Notes: a model not told the origin generated them from the letters alone. A stretch of DNA of 64,000 nucleotides from Enterococcus termitis (GCF_001730305.1 NZ_MIJY01000034.1:1-64000), one strand, 5' to 3'. Positions 16,457-25,895 are shown, counted from the first letter of the stretch. Numbers and translations: made by a program.

Positions 16457-19081
16457 TTATCTTTCTATTGAAATTGTTTTGATTTCTCCTGGTTTAAACG
16501 TACCTAAGGTGACTGTTTTCACTGCGCCATATGTTTCAAGTACTTGTTCATTTAAATCGATCAAACGAACCGTTTTACTTGCTGGTAATACGACAGTTTG
16601 TGCATCAATCGTTTCTGTCAATGATGGATTATACATACGAATATTGATCCACTTTTCATCTCGACTTAATTCTAATGCACTAAATACTAAGTTTGGATTA
16701 CTCCAGTCGCTAAATGTTTGTAACGGATTTAAATGATCTACTTTATTGCTTTGGAAATACTGGATAGGATTCGTAAATCGATTTAATGTTTGAATTTGAT
16801 AATACGGTACTGAAACTGAATATTTTTGATAGTCTTTTTGAATCTTTGCTGGGTCAAAGCTTGTTTCAATCATCAAGGATAATTCCATTTCCAATTCACC
16901 TAGTAGTTGACTGTCAGGTGTGGGAATATATCGATACTGATTTCCAGAAGCATCTCCTGGTCTTCTCAATAACTCCGGACGACCGAGAAAGCCTACGCCT
17001 CTAAACAACGTAATATGCATAGCCTGATCGATTATTTGATACTCTTTAATCCCTTTACTCATTACTGTCCAACTTGCCAGTTCATCATGAATATTTGCAT
17101 AATGGATCATTGGATAGATTTCTGTTGGTTCTTCTTTCCAGCCAAGTGTTCGCCAGTCTTGGATATGAGGATCTTGATTTTTTCTTTCAACGATCCCAAA
17201 TAACGTATCCGCATAGCTACTAACAGATTGAACAGGCGTCTTGATAACCACACGCATTCGATGATCTTTCGCTTGATTATTGATCGTTACTTTCATATTG
17301 ATACGTTTCTCGTCCTTTTTCAACATCAAACGAATCGTGTAATTTATTTTTTGATCTAAACGTTGTTCTTTTCTTGACTCTAGATCATGGGGAACTTGCC
17401 AATCTCCTGTCAGTGTCAACGTAGATATCAGCTCTCCAGTTGAAATCACAGCTTTTGCTGCATCAAAGCCCAATTGAAGAATATAGTCGTCATACGCTGG
17501 TGAATAATCATACGTATCTCCTTCATCTCCAGATTCCTCTACATAAAGACAATTTTCATAGGTTGCTTCTTGAATTTTATCCGTGATACTAAGCTTTCCT
17601 TCAGAGAAAATGATTTTCAATGCCTCATTTTCAATAGAGGTACGTTGATTTTCCTTTTGTTCTTTTTGGATCATTTCGTCAGATTCTTGAACTGTAACGA
17701 TGGCATAAGAAAGTGGTTCCAGTTCTTTTTCAATCATCATTTTATGGATATAGTAATATTTCGATTCATCATAGTCACTTTGAGATCGTCTAACTTCACC
17801 AGCATATACTTTTTCAGTCGACAGTATTTGTACGTTTAATTCGTTTTGATTTTGATCGAATAGTTGTATATATTCTTTTTTGGTACTCACTTCTACTGTG
17901 TACGACTCCGTCCTTGAATAGGGCATGGTGTTGAACAGCACAAGATCATTTTCTTGAATGCCTTCAATTGATTCAGATATTTTTCGAACAAGATAATCAA
18001 CTGTCGAATAAGAAAGTTGATCTGCTTCTTTATATCGTGCTAAAATCATTTCGTTTGTTTTATCTGTGTTACAGCCGCCAATACTATCATGCGCATGATT
18101 TTTCAATAATAACTTCCAGATATAATCTAATAGCTCTCGTTTAAATGGAACACCAAGATCATCAGCCATTAGCATTAACGGTTCTAGTTGAAAAATCAAG
18201 CGATTCTCGATCGTGTCATTCATTTTCTTTAAATCGTATCTAGAAGAATAAATGGAGCGATGGATCTTCGACACGCTCCCACTCATAAATTCCCCTTGCA
18301 CCGTTGGCAAATTTGGCTTTGCTTTTCTAAGTAGATTAAAGATATGAGGATAGTTGCTTTCTTCTATTTTGTATTCGTCTCCAAATTGTTCGTTCATTTC
18401 TGCTATGATTGTTTTTAGGCCTCGGTCAACAGCGCGTTGATCTCCACCAACTGGCAAGGTCACAACCTCTGCAGCACTATCTTGTTTCACGATATCAAGG
18501 ATTTCTTTTTTCTGGTACAGTTCCCCTTCGACCAATGTAACGCCTGCATAATAACCATTACGAATATTAATCGTCAGTACCTTTGAGCCATCTTCTGCTG
18601 TCCAATAAAATTCACGACTTTTCGTAATTTCACTAGGCATTCCCCGCCAGAAAACAGCATCCTCAATGCCAAAACCATTATATATTTTGGGCATATCTTT
18701 CCCTTGACCAAATGAGTCCGGAAGGTACCCTAATGCAGTGTGACCACCCAAACGCTTAGACATATCAATACCGATTTGCAAGTTTTTTACTACTGATTCA
18801 CCTGCTACGACAAATTCATCCATTTGGGTATACCAAGGTCCAATAAATAACTGATTGTTCTCAACTAATTCTTTGATTTTTGCTTCTTTTTCTGGGTATA
18901 CCTTTAAATAGTCATCCAAAATACTTAACTGCCCATCCAAATAATAGTAATCCAACTCGTTATTTTCTAAAGCAAAAATCACTTCGTCCATGTGATAAGA
19001 AAATTGAATAAATGCTTCATTGTCACTAAAATACCATTCACGATCCCAATGAGTATGAGCAACAACATGTATGTTCTTCAT
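16457..19081 (-). CDS. GH38 alpha-mannosidase
   Basis: Cytoplasmic zinc-dependent alpha-mannosidase of 874 residues. Zinc ligands His11 and Asp13 lie in HTHWDREW. The nucleophile is probably Asp122 in GYLPDSFGQ, and the later zinc His lies in KNHAHDSIGGCNTD. The helical middle domain and long C-terminal beta domains are of family length. First gene of its unit, with RBS GGAAGGAG. Together with GH125 it could degrade alpha-linked mannose chains of N-glycans. A second, distinct GH38 is encoded at 52126-54723. Confidence 0.88.
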   Translation of the reverse strand: MKNIHVVAHTHWDREWYFSDNEAFIQFSYHMDEVIFALENNELDYYYLDGQLSILDDYLKVYPEKEAKIKELVENNQLFIGPWYTQMDEFVVAGESVVKNLQIGIDMSKRLGGHTALGYLPDSFGQGKDMPKIYNGFGIEDAVFWRGMPSEITKSREFYWTAEDGSKVLTINIRNGYYAGVTLVEGELYQKKEILDIVKQDSAAEVVTLPVGGDQRAVDRGLKTIIAEMNEQFGDEYKIEESNYPHIFNLLRKAKPNLPTVQGEFMSGSVSKIHRSIYSSRYDLKKMNDTIENRLIFQLEPLMLMADDLGVPFKRELLDYIWKLLLKNHAHDSIGGCNTDKTNEMILARYKEADQLSYSTVDYLVRKISESIEGIQENDLVLFNTMPYSRTESYTVEVSTKKEYIQLFDQNQNELNVQILSTEKVYAGEVRRSQSDYDESKYYYIHKMMIEKELEPLSYAIVTVQESDEMIQKEQKENQRTSIENEALKIIFSEGKLSITDKIQEATYENCLYVEESGDEGDTYDYSPAYDDYILQLGFDAAKAVISTGELISTLTLTGDWQVPHDLESRKEQRLDQKINYTIRLMLKKDEKRINMKVTINNQAKDHRMRVVIKTPVQSVSSYADTLFGIVERKNQDPHIQDWRTLGWKEEPTEIYPMIHYANIHDELASWTVMSKGIKEYQIIDQAMHITLFRGVGFLGRPELLRRPGDASGNQYRYIPTPDSQLLGELEMELSLMIETSFDPAKIQKDYQKYSVSVPYYQIQTLNRFTNPIQYFQSNKVDHLNPLQTFSDWSNPNLVFSALELSRDEKWINIRMYNPSLTETIDAQTVVLPASKTVRLIDLNEQVLETYGAVKTVTLGTFKPGEIKTISIER

Positions 19082-19136
19082 TATATTTCTCCTTCCATCT
19101 TAACCTCCTATTTAATATACGCTTTAACGAAAAAAA

Positions 19137-19171
19137 AGAAAACGATTCCGATAATATTTTCAAATATTTTC
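19137..19171 (-). promoter_or_regulatory. Upstream region of GH38: cre-like site and tandem repeat
   Basis: AGAAAACGATTCCG (19137-19150) matches the catabolite-response consensus TGWAANCGNTNWCA at 11 of 14 positions. Directly upstream on the minus strand AATATTTTC occurs twice in tandem (19153-19161 and 19163-19171), a possible regulator site. The 344-base gap 19082-19425 holds this and the terminator below. Confidence 0.35.
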
Positions 19172-19320
19172 TTATTTTTCGTTATATTATGAAAATAGTA
19201 TCAATATGTTTCTCTCCAACAATAGCTACTTAATCAAGTAATTTCCCTTTGTAGACATTTGAAATATGAAACTGTTTTCAGCATGATTCGCTTTTTTCGT
19301 ATTCAATCTCGATTATTTAA

Positions 19321-19367
19321 ACAAAAAAAAAGACTAAAACATAACTCTTTGAGTTACATCTTGGTCT
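19321..19367 (-). terminator. Terminator of the Fur-controlled operon
   Basis: An imperfect hairpin has GAC plus TAACTC pairing with GAGTTA plus GTC (about 19333-19367). It is followed on the minus strand by a run of nine T, downstream of the monooxygenase gene. Confidence 0.55.
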
Positions 19368-19425
19368 CTTAGAATTCAAATGAATAATCGATTTGCCTAT
19401 TTCTAGCTGCTAAATACTTTGTGTA

Positions 19426-19758
19426 TTAAGTTAATACCTCATATTCAGCAATCGTGCTGGAAATGATTCCTGGGCGTTTCTTTTCACCTGTAGCATTATC
19501 TGAGGATTTTTTTTGATGCATCTGTTTAAAAGATTGGCTCTTCACCCAGTTTTTTTGATGTTCTTTTGAAGTCCAACGGCTTAATACGACTAGTTCCGTT
19601 ATTTCTGGATTGTCCGGTAATAAACGATGCATCAATTGAAAATTCAAAAAACCGTCCACAGTTTCCATGCTTTCTTTTGTATGCCCTGCTGTAAATTGTT
19701 GAATGATTCGCTGTGAATGCTCTGTTTCAGTTTGGATCGTGTTCGTTACAATAAACAT
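19426..19758 (-). CDS. IsdG/HmoA-like haem-degrading monooxygenase
   Basis: Small ABM-fold protein of 110 residues. Asn6, Trp71 and His81 align in order and spacing with the Asn, Trp and His of IsdG-type enzymes, where His ligates haem iron and Trp helps ruffle the haem. The protein would open the porphyrin ring and release iron. It follows the ECF ATPase gene directly (start 1 base after that gene's stop) in an operon with a Fur box, which strongly supports a haem role. No biochemical proof; other ABM proteins oxidise small quinones. Confidence 0.72.
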   Translation of the reverse strand: MFIVTNTIQTETEHSQRIIQQFTAGHTKESMETVDGFLNFQLMHRLLPDNPEITELVVLSRWTSKEHQKNWVKSQSFKQMHQKKSSDNATGEKKRPGIISSTIAEYEVLT

Positions 19759-21201
19759 TTATTTCCCTCCATCACTTATCTTTGTATGTTCAATAAAATA
19801 ATCCTCAATGATTTGTCCTTGATCAAAATGTAGAATCCGTTGACAAGTTTGACTGATAAATTCTTTATCGTGTGAAATAACTAAAACTAAAATACCTTTT
19901 TGCTTTAACCAATGGATCGTTTTGCTGACCTCTTCCATATGCACCAAGTCTAGTCCGCTCGTCGGCTCATCAAAAATAATGATTCTTTTTCCAGACAACA
20001 AGGCACTCGCAATTGCTACACGCTGTTTCTCTCCACCAGATAGTGTCTGAGGATGTCGGAAAAGTAATGGTTTTAAATGAAGCATTTTAATCACTTGCTC
20101 GATTTGTTCTGGGTCACTAGCATTGAGACAAATTTCTTTTTCTACTGTTTCAAAAAACAACTGTAAGTTAACGTCTTGCATAACAACAAAGCTTTGTTTG
20201 ATCAAGTTTTTCGTAGTCATGTTTTCTTGATTCAACAAGATCCTACCAGCACGAGGCTTAATTAGACCTGATAATAGTTTTGAAAACGTTGATTTGCCAG
20301 CTCCATTATGCCCAATAACGCCAGTCACATGAGCATTACTTAACGTCAACTCAGGTACCGTTACAGCAGGTGCTTTTTTTCGATAATGAAAAACCAGCTG
20401 ATCACAAACCAAATTCAACTCTCCATGATTTTCCCAAACAGTCTCTTTTTTAACAAGACTTGTTTGATCAAGAGCACGTAACCCTAATTGTTTGACTGCC
20501 TCCGCTGATTTCTCATGCATTTCCTGACTGGAATACGATCCTATGAATCTGCCATCTTCCATCAACAAATAGCGATCGGCAAGATCCTTTAAATAATACA
20601 ATCGATGCTCTGAAACAATAATCGTCATTCCCATATTTTTGAGAATGGCAAGATATTTTTTTAGTTTTTCGATCGTTTCTTCATCAAGATTGCTCGATGG
20701 TTCATCTAACAAAAACAGACGATGCTTTAACATGCTAGCTGAAGCAAATGCAATCAGCTGCTTTTGTCCTCCAGATAAATGAAACATACTCTGGTCTAAA
20801 AATGTTTCTAGTGAAAATAACTGAGTCATCTCTTTGATTCGCTCGATCATTTCAGATCTAGGAACACCATAGTTTTCCATAGCAAAAGCCAATTCAGAGT
20901 AAACATCACTCGTAAAAAATTGCGTTTTGGGATTTTGAAACACCGTACCAATTTCACGGACATACTGGTTAAACTCTTTCGTTAAAAAATCCTGATTCAA
21001 GACTGTCCCAGTTCCACTCAGCTTCCCAGTATATAGCTCTGGAATCAATCCATTTAACAGTCGCAGCAAGGTAGATTTTCCACAGCCGCTTTTCCCGCAT
21101 AAGACAACAAACTCGCCTGACGGTATGTTTAAATCGATTCCTTTAATCATTTCTTGCTGATCCTCATAAGAGAATGCGATATCCTTTATATCAATCATCA
21201 T
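19759..21201 (-). CDS. ECF transporter fused double ATPase
   Basis: Cytoplasmic ATPase subunit of 480 residues containing two complete ABC domains. The first has Walker A GKSGCGKST (about 37-45), signature LSGGQ and Walker B RLFLLDEPSS. The second has Walker A GHNGAGKST (about 298-306), LSGGE and RIIIFDEPTS. This corresponds to EcfA1 and EcfA2 in one chain. It overlaps the EcfT gene by 4 bases. It energises uptake through the adjacent S and T subunits, probably of haem or an iron compound given the Fur box and monooxygenase. Confidence 0.85.
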   Translation of the reverse strand: MMIDIKDIAFSYEDQQEMIKGIDLNIPSGEFVVLCGKSGCGKSTLLRLLNGLIPELYTGKLSGTGTVLNQDFLTKEFNQYVREIGTVFQNPKTQFFTSDVYSELAFAMENYGVPRSEMIERIKEMTQLFSLETFLDQSMFHLSGGQKQLIAFASASMLKHRLFLLDEPSSNLDEETIEKLKKYLAILKNMGMTIIVSEHRLYYLKDLADRYLLMEDGRFIGSYSSQEMHEKSAEAVKQLGLRALDQTSLVKKETVWENHGELNLVCDQLVFHYRKKAPAVTVPELTLSNAHVTGVIGHNGAGKSTFSKLLSGLIKPRAGRILLNQENMTTKNLIKQSFVVMQDVNLQLFFETVEKEICLNASDPEQIEQVIKMLHLKPLLFRHPQTLSGGEKQRVAIASALLSGKRIIIFDEPTSGLDLVHMEEVSKTIHWLKQKGILVLVISHDKEFISQTCQRILHFDQGQIIEDYFIEHTKISDGGK

Positions 21202-21893
21202 AGCATCCTCCCGAAAATCCCGCCCACTATCAATAGAACGATCAAAATGTAATCTTGTACGTTCAAACGAATGTCATAAACACTCGTATGCAACGTTGGA
21301 TTGGCCAAACCTCGAACTAAAGCAGCCGAGGATAGATCTATCGACGTATTTTCTGCCGTCATTAAAATCGGAACAATAATATATTCCATTGTTTGAAATG
21401 GATGAATGAATAAATCTAATGTAGTTACAGCGATCCCTCGATATTTCATTGCATTGCGAATACTTTTAAAATCATGAAACAAAGTGGGGAAAAAACGAAC
21501 CAATACAGTCAAAGGGACAATCAGTCCAAAAGGAATATGACATTTCTTTAATGCTGCGATCCACTCGCTGATTTTTGTTTGATTCATTGCAAAAGTCGCC
21601 GCCATGATTGTTGGTAAAAGACGACGATTGCCAACAAGTAAGAAATCAAAAAATGCTGCAATACCGTTGTCTATGTACGGAAATAGCCAATGATCTCCTA
21701 AAATAAAAAGCCAAAACACCACATAGAAAATCGTCCCTTTTTTGATTGCACCATTCAAAATAAATAAAGCATATAACAAACTTACAAAAAGAATCTCTGC
21801 ATTAAAAGGTAATGGAAACATCAATAAAAAACTGGCAAAAAAAATCGTACACAACTTACTTCTAGGATCAAACCTTACGTATGCTTTGTTCAT
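21198..21893 (-). CDS. ECF transporter transmembrane subunit (EcfT/CbiQ-like)
   Basis: Membrane coupling protein of about 231 residues with 5-6 hydrophobic segments. The start is ATG 21893, which has AAAGGAAA upstream and begins MNKAYVRFDPRSKL; the longer frame to 21944 lacks an RBS. The C-terminal part has the coupling-helix region with conserved Ala-Arg-Gly-type motifs (KYRGIAVTT and ALVRGLANPT). It overlaps the S-component gene by 26 bases, indicating tight co-translation. Confidence 0.82.
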   Translation of the reverse strand: MNKAYVRFDPRSKLCTIFFASFLLMFPLPFNAEILFVSLLYALFILNGAIKKGTIFYVVFWLFILGDHWLFPYIDNGIAAFFDFLLVGNRRLLPTIMAATFAMNQTKISEWIAALKKCHIPFGLIVPLTVLVRFFPTLFHDFKSIRNAMKYRGIAVTTLDLFIHPFQTMEYIIVPILMTAENTSIDLSSAALVRGLANPTLHTSVYDIRLNVQDYILIVLLIVGGIFGRML

Positions 21894-22485
21894 AATTTTT
21901 TCCTTTAGCTTTATCAAAATGCTTCGCATACAGTTTCTGTCCAATAGTAATTCCTATAATACTGCATATAATCACTGCCGCTGTACAAAAATAAAATGTC
22001 CCTGTTGTGATCGGTGTAAATACTTTATCAATATACACAGCATCTTTGCCGCGAGCTATCAATGCATCTACATAAGCATTTTTCATGAACCATAAAGGCA
22101 ACACAGGACCCATAAGACCAAAACTGAATACTGTATAGCTAATCATTGTCCGAATCTTTTCTGGAAGTCTTGTTTTATATTGAATCAAGTCAGCACCGAT
22201 GGCACACAAAACGTTTGGTAAAAAAGACAAGGGAAAGTGACCAGAGATCAAGAAAAATAAGCCCATCACACTGCCCATGATCGTGATCGCACCGAATCTA
22301 GGGATCCGATGAATCACTAATAAGTAGATAATTCCTGCAAAAAGTGCAGTAGCGCTTGGAATAAGGACATTATTGAACGTTGGGATCGTAAACGTCAGGA
22401 TCCCCAGCGTAATCGATACTACTAAAAAATAAATGGCTGTATAAATGCCAATTGAAATAAAATCTTGAATTTTTAACTTTTTCAT
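21868..22485 (-). CDS. ECF transporter S component, MptD/Trep_Strep type
   Basis: Substrate-binding membrane protein of 205 residues with about six membrane helices, resembling the MptD (Trep_Strep) putative S-component family. Conserved-looking parts are LKIQDFISIGIYTAIYFLV at the N-terminus and SGHFPLSFLPNVLCAIGADLIQY in the middle. The family's substrate is not assigned in general. The Fur box and haem-oxygenase-like gene suggest haem or an iron complex, parallel to the ECF-type SiaFGH and Lactobacillus sakei haem systems. Confidence 0.78.
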   Translation of the reverse strand: MKKLKIQDFISIGIYTAIYFLVVSITLGILTFTIPTFNNVLIPSATALFAGIIYLLVIHRIPRFGAITIMGSVMGLFFLISGHFPLSFLPNVLCAIGADLIQYKTRLPEKIRTMISYTVFSFGLMGPVLPLWFMKNAYVDALIARGKDAVYIDKVFTPITTGTFYFCTAAVIICSIIGITIGQKLYAKHFDKAKGKNYEQSIRKV

Positions 22486-23627
22486 TCTTCTAACCTTTCT
22501 TGCTTCATTGTAAATAAAAATAATAATTGCCCATAGGTTTGACTGACTATTTTTAATTGGTATCGTCCATGCTGGCTTAACGAATCACTTGAAAAAATGA
22601 GCTGATCCTCTGTTGCTTTTTTGATTAGTGATGATCCGTCTAATGTATCTTTTTTAGGAGTAAGAATATCGATCGTTGCCTCTTGTTGCATGATTTCCGT
22701 AATCAATTCAGGTGCGATCTTCAACGTAATCTGTTCACCTTTTACACTATCTGTTTCTACAATTTTTGGACGACTGTTCATTGGCTTTTTAAGAACTGTG
22801 GTAAAATGCACATCCTCAAATCCTTCAGCCAAAATTTCAATGCTCACTTCTTCTCCTTCTGTCCAGTGATCGAACAGCTGATACCTTGTTTGATCAGTCC
22901 CAGCCAAAAGACCGAACTCAAGATGATTTTCAGGTTTGTGGTATAAATAATCCGGCCACAATAAAGGAATTGTTTGTCCCGCTTTAGTCAAAGTCATACT
23001 ATAAATATATTTTCCATAAGCTTCATGAAATTGATCATACGTTTCAATCCCATATTCCGGCAAGAACTGGATCATTCCGGCATAGCTGTAATGACCAAAA
23101 TAATACAGCTCATTAGTCAATTCCAGTTGCGCCTGCACAAAGCGATCGTTTGAATCCTGATCAGTCAACGCTTCTCTGGGACCATATGTACCATTTAGTG
23201 ATAGGCGTTTATATTTTGTTCCATCTACGTTCTCTGCTGCAAACAGCTGACTTTGTTCCACTTTATCAATGAATGCTGGATATTTTTCAGGTGTAATTTT
23301 TGCAATTAGATACTCTTTTGCCGAGACGTAAATAGGTATCTTTTTCATGCTATAGTGATCGTCTTCGCTCAATATATTTTGCTGATTTGTATGAGGAAAT
23401 CGTTTGATGATGCGCTGGAAATTTTCTGATATGCGGTAATCATCTTGCTGTAGTTCCGGACACTCAGCTGCATAAAAATCAAAAAAGCTCATCGTTGCCT
23501 CTCCAATAAAATAACTAGGCAGCTTTTGCTCCTTAATATAGATCTCTTCAGCTATTTTTAATGAACAGTCAGCTGTCTTTAGATGATCATACTGAACCGA
23601 AAAAGTACCAAGCTTAATTTCTTTCAT
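22482..23627 (-). CDS. Unknown 381-residue protein heading the Fur-controlled operon
   Basis: I do not recognise a domain. The protein is soluble, acidic, rich in Tyr, Phe and Gln, and has no signal peptide, membrane helix, cysteine cluster or CXXC. The C-terminal 170 residues look like beta-sandwich sequence with short strands (for example VSIEILAEGFEDVHFTTVLKK and GRYQLKIVSQTYGQLLFLF), reminiscent of DUF4198-type domains, but this is only an impression. It overlaps the S-component gene by 4 bases and is the first gene after the Fur box, so it is probably most expressed under iron limitation. It could be a haem or iron carrier inside the cell, or an accessory to the transporter. Confidence 0.6.
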   Translation of the reverse strand: MKEIKLGTFSVQYDHLKTADCSLKIAEEIYIKEQKLPSYFIGEATMSFFDFYAAECPELQQDDYRISENFQRIIKRFPHTNQQNILSEDDHYSMKKIPIYVSAKEYLIAKITPEKYPAFIDKVEQSQLFAAENVDGTKYKRLSLNGTYGPREALTDQDSNDRFVQAQLELTNELYYFGHYSYAGMIQFLPEYGIETYDQFHEAYGKYIYSMTLTKAGQTIPLLWPDYLYHKPENHLEFGLLAGTDQTRYQLFDHWTEGEEVSIEILAEGFEDVHFTTVLKKPMNSRPKIVETDSVKGEQITLKIAPELITEIMQQEATIDILTPKKDTLDGSSLIKKATEDQLIFSSDSLSQHGRYQLKIVSQTYGQLLFLFTMKQERLEE

Positions 23628-23671
23628 AGCATCACTCCTTTCCTTATTGGGTTAGTATAACATATACATAT

Positions 23672-23690
23672 GATAATGAGAATCATTATC
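23672..23690 (-). promoter_or_regulatory. Fur box over the promoter of the ECF/monooxygenase operon
   Basis: GATAATGAGAATCATTATC matches the 19-base Fur consensus GATAATGATAATCATTATC at 18 positions. It covers the -35 region of a minus-strand promoter with -10 TATACT (23654-23659), about 27 bases before the start codon of the first gene. Iron-loaded Fur should repress the operon. Confidence 0.85.
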
Positions 23691-23731
23691 AGTAAAAAAT
23701 AGCTAGCTATTTCCTTGTTCATTTGCTCCCT

Positions 23732-23777
23732 AAAAAAGGAACTAGACTGCAATAGTTTGACGCATGCTTCTAGTTCC
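23732..23777 (-). terminator. Terminator of the J-like membrane protein gene
   Basis: GGAACTAGA (23738-23746) pairs perfectly with TCTAGTTCC (23769-23777), with a T6 run on the minus strand (23732-23737). Confidence 0.75.
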
Positions 23778-23834
23778 ATATTCTAGTACAACCTGAACTT
23801 GTAATCTGCGCGAATCTACACGATTGTTCTTTTT

Positions 23835-25895
23835 CTAAAATGAGCCAATCTTTTCTTCTGCCTGTTCGTACAATTGTTTTTGTTTAGGTTCATCCAGTTT
23901 TTCCCATTGCTCACCATAAATATGCTCTAATCTACCATAATCATCGTATGAAAGTATAAAGCGAGGTTCATCGTTCTCATCATTGACGATTGTATATAAT
24001 TTTCCTTCCTCATCACGAGTCATCTGCCAAGTCCCTCCCTCAAATTCTGTTGCTAGAGGTATTTTAAGATGCTTTTCCAACAGTTCTTTGACGGGATCGG
24101 TCGTATATTCTGGATTTTCCTGTAAATGTTCGGCTCTTTCTTCAGACAATAAATAATACACAACAAAAAATTTCTGTGACATCAATGGTCTTACTTGAAT
24201 ATCTGCCCATAGATCAGCAAATTTCTCCTCTGGTAAAAGTGTCCAGCCCTGTCCAAATACGTTCGAAATTTTGTCTTGTTCGTCTTCTTGAAAAATTAAA
24301 AAGGGTTCTTCCTCTTCATGCATCGTCACAGCTGTAACTAATCCGTATTCTTTAACATTATCTGGAGATACATAAAAATCATACCGAGATTTGATCGTTT
24401 GTTCAGGCAACTCGGAAATAGTCACATTCTGTGCCATTTCTTTTGCTGATCCAGTTAGCTTTTCTTCAATGAACGTTTCTTTTTCTTCATCTTCAGGATC
24501 AACATAAAAGTAGTAAAGAAATTGATCATACGCATGTTTACTTTCTTTTAAACTTTTGTGCGTCTCTATAAAACGCTTGTTAAAGGTGGCACTCTCACCA
24601 CTAAATAAGGTTTGTACCTCAGAAATTGTCGTGTATGAGGGTTTTTTTGAACTTTTTGAAGCAAGTGAGCTAAATTTCAGCAGAAACATCATGATCACAA
24701 AGAATACCCAAATATAATAGCCTGTTCCTTTTTGTTTTTTCTGCTGAATAGCGACTGGTTCGCTTGGAAACAATACAGCCAGTTCATCAGCTTTGAATAG
24801 TGAAGGAGTCTGTTTGCTTAACTCTTCCCAATATTCTTTGGTACTCGAGTAACGTTTTAACTGAAAATAGACATAGCCCATGAGTAAATGATCTGTACTT
24901 GATGGAATCACAGTTTCACTTCTATCAAAAGTCAAGATGTGATTCACCGGCTGTTCCTTTCTGACCCAATCTACATAAGCTTTAAAAAAAGTACTTGTCG
25001 AATTTGTTTTCAGTTTTTCGGCTCTTTCAAATAAATAATAAAAATCGTTTATTGTTTGTTCTTTTTCCAGTCTAAAGTCATTCATCAACAGATAAGCAAT
25101 TTCCAAATTTATCACATCAAAATCATTGCGTACTGTTTTTTTGCACTCGTATAATCGTTCTTGCCATACCGACGGATCAGGAATACCTGTAGAAAATATT
25201 CGAAACAGTTCATAACGTTGTGTGAAATAATCGATCCGCTGTTCCTTTTCTATCTCTTCATAATTATCAAACGAAAATGCTGGAACTTGCTTGATTTCTC
25301 TCCATGTGTAACAGAAATAGTTTCCAGATCTATAATCCATTGCTAACGCATCAAAATCAAAAAAATGCCCTAAATATTCTATGACTTTCTTTGATAATAC
25401 ACGATAATTTGTTAATAAAAATTGCTGCATGATATAAGCTATTTGATTATACTCTTCTATCGTCCATTCTAACTCCTTTGAAAAGAGCACAGTCCATTTT
25501 TGCGGATCTGAAAAAAAATCACATGTTTCATAAATCACTGTCAATTTCTGCGTAAAATCGCCTACCAGATCAGACTCTTGTCTAAAGTTTTCTGGTAGTG
25601 CTTCACTATCAGTAAGGTCTATCTCGGATCGTTCATCAGCCACTATTTTTATTGATTCGGTCTGTTCAACAAGAGACTCTTCCATCAGCTCTGTTGATTT
25701 TGATTGGCTGCTATCGATAATTGTACCTGATAAAAAAAGGGCAGAGTCAAATGCCTCTTTCAATTGTTGAAAGTCCCCTGCTTGCTCCTCTACATTAAGC
25801 TCCTTTAATTTGACAGCATATGCTTTCTTGATTTTTTTCTTGTCTGAGGTCGGTTCCAGCCCCAGAAGTTCCCAACAATTCATAACCCAACTCAC
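23835..25895 (-). CDS. J-domain-like membrane protein, unknown function
   Basis: Protein of 686 residues. The N-terminus (about 6-52) looks like a J domain (CWELLGLEPTSDKKKIKKAY, then FQQLKEAFDSA), but the loop between helices II and III lacks the HPD triplet needed to stimulate DnaK. A large helical region follows (about 60-395), then one membrane helix (GYYIWVFFVIMMFLLKFSSLA, about 405-425) and a C-terminal, probably external, region of about 255 residues rich in Glu and Asp. It may tether a cytoplasmic J-like module to an envelope domain. It is a single-gene unit, and no partner is visible. Confidence 0.6.
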   Translation of the reverse strand: MSWVMNCWELLGLEPTSDKKKIKKAYAVKLKELNVEEQAGDFQQLKEAFDSALFLSGTIIDSSQSKSTELMEESLVEQTESIKIVADERSEIDLTDSEALPENFRQESDLVGDFTQKLTVIYETCDFFSDPQKWTVLFSKELEWTIEEYNQIAYIMQQFLLTNYRVLSKKVIEYLGHFFDFDALAMDYRSGNYFCYTWREIKQVPAFSFDNYEEIEKEQRIDYFTQRYELFRIFSTGIPDPSVWQERLYECKKTVRNDFDVINLEIAYLLMNDFRLEKEQTINDFYYLFERAEKLKTNSTSTFFKAYVDWVRKEQPVNHILTFDRSETVIPSSTDHLLMGYVYFQLKRYSSTKEYWEELSKQTPSLFKADELAVLFPSEPVAIQQKKQKGTGYYIWVFFVIMMFLLKFSSLASKSSKKPSYTTISEVQTLFSGESATFNKRFIETHKSLKESKHAYDQFLYYFYVDPEDEEKETFIEEKLTGSAKEMAQNVTISELPEQTIKSRYDFYVSPDNVKEYGLVTAVTMHEEEEPFLIFQEDEQDKISNVFGQGWTLLPEEKFADLWADIQVRPLMSQKFFVVYYLLSEERAEHLQENPEYTTDPVKELLEKHLKIPLATEFEGGTWQMTRDEEGKLYTIVNDENDEPRFILSYDDYGRLEHIYGEQWEKLDEPKQKQLYEQAEEKIGSF

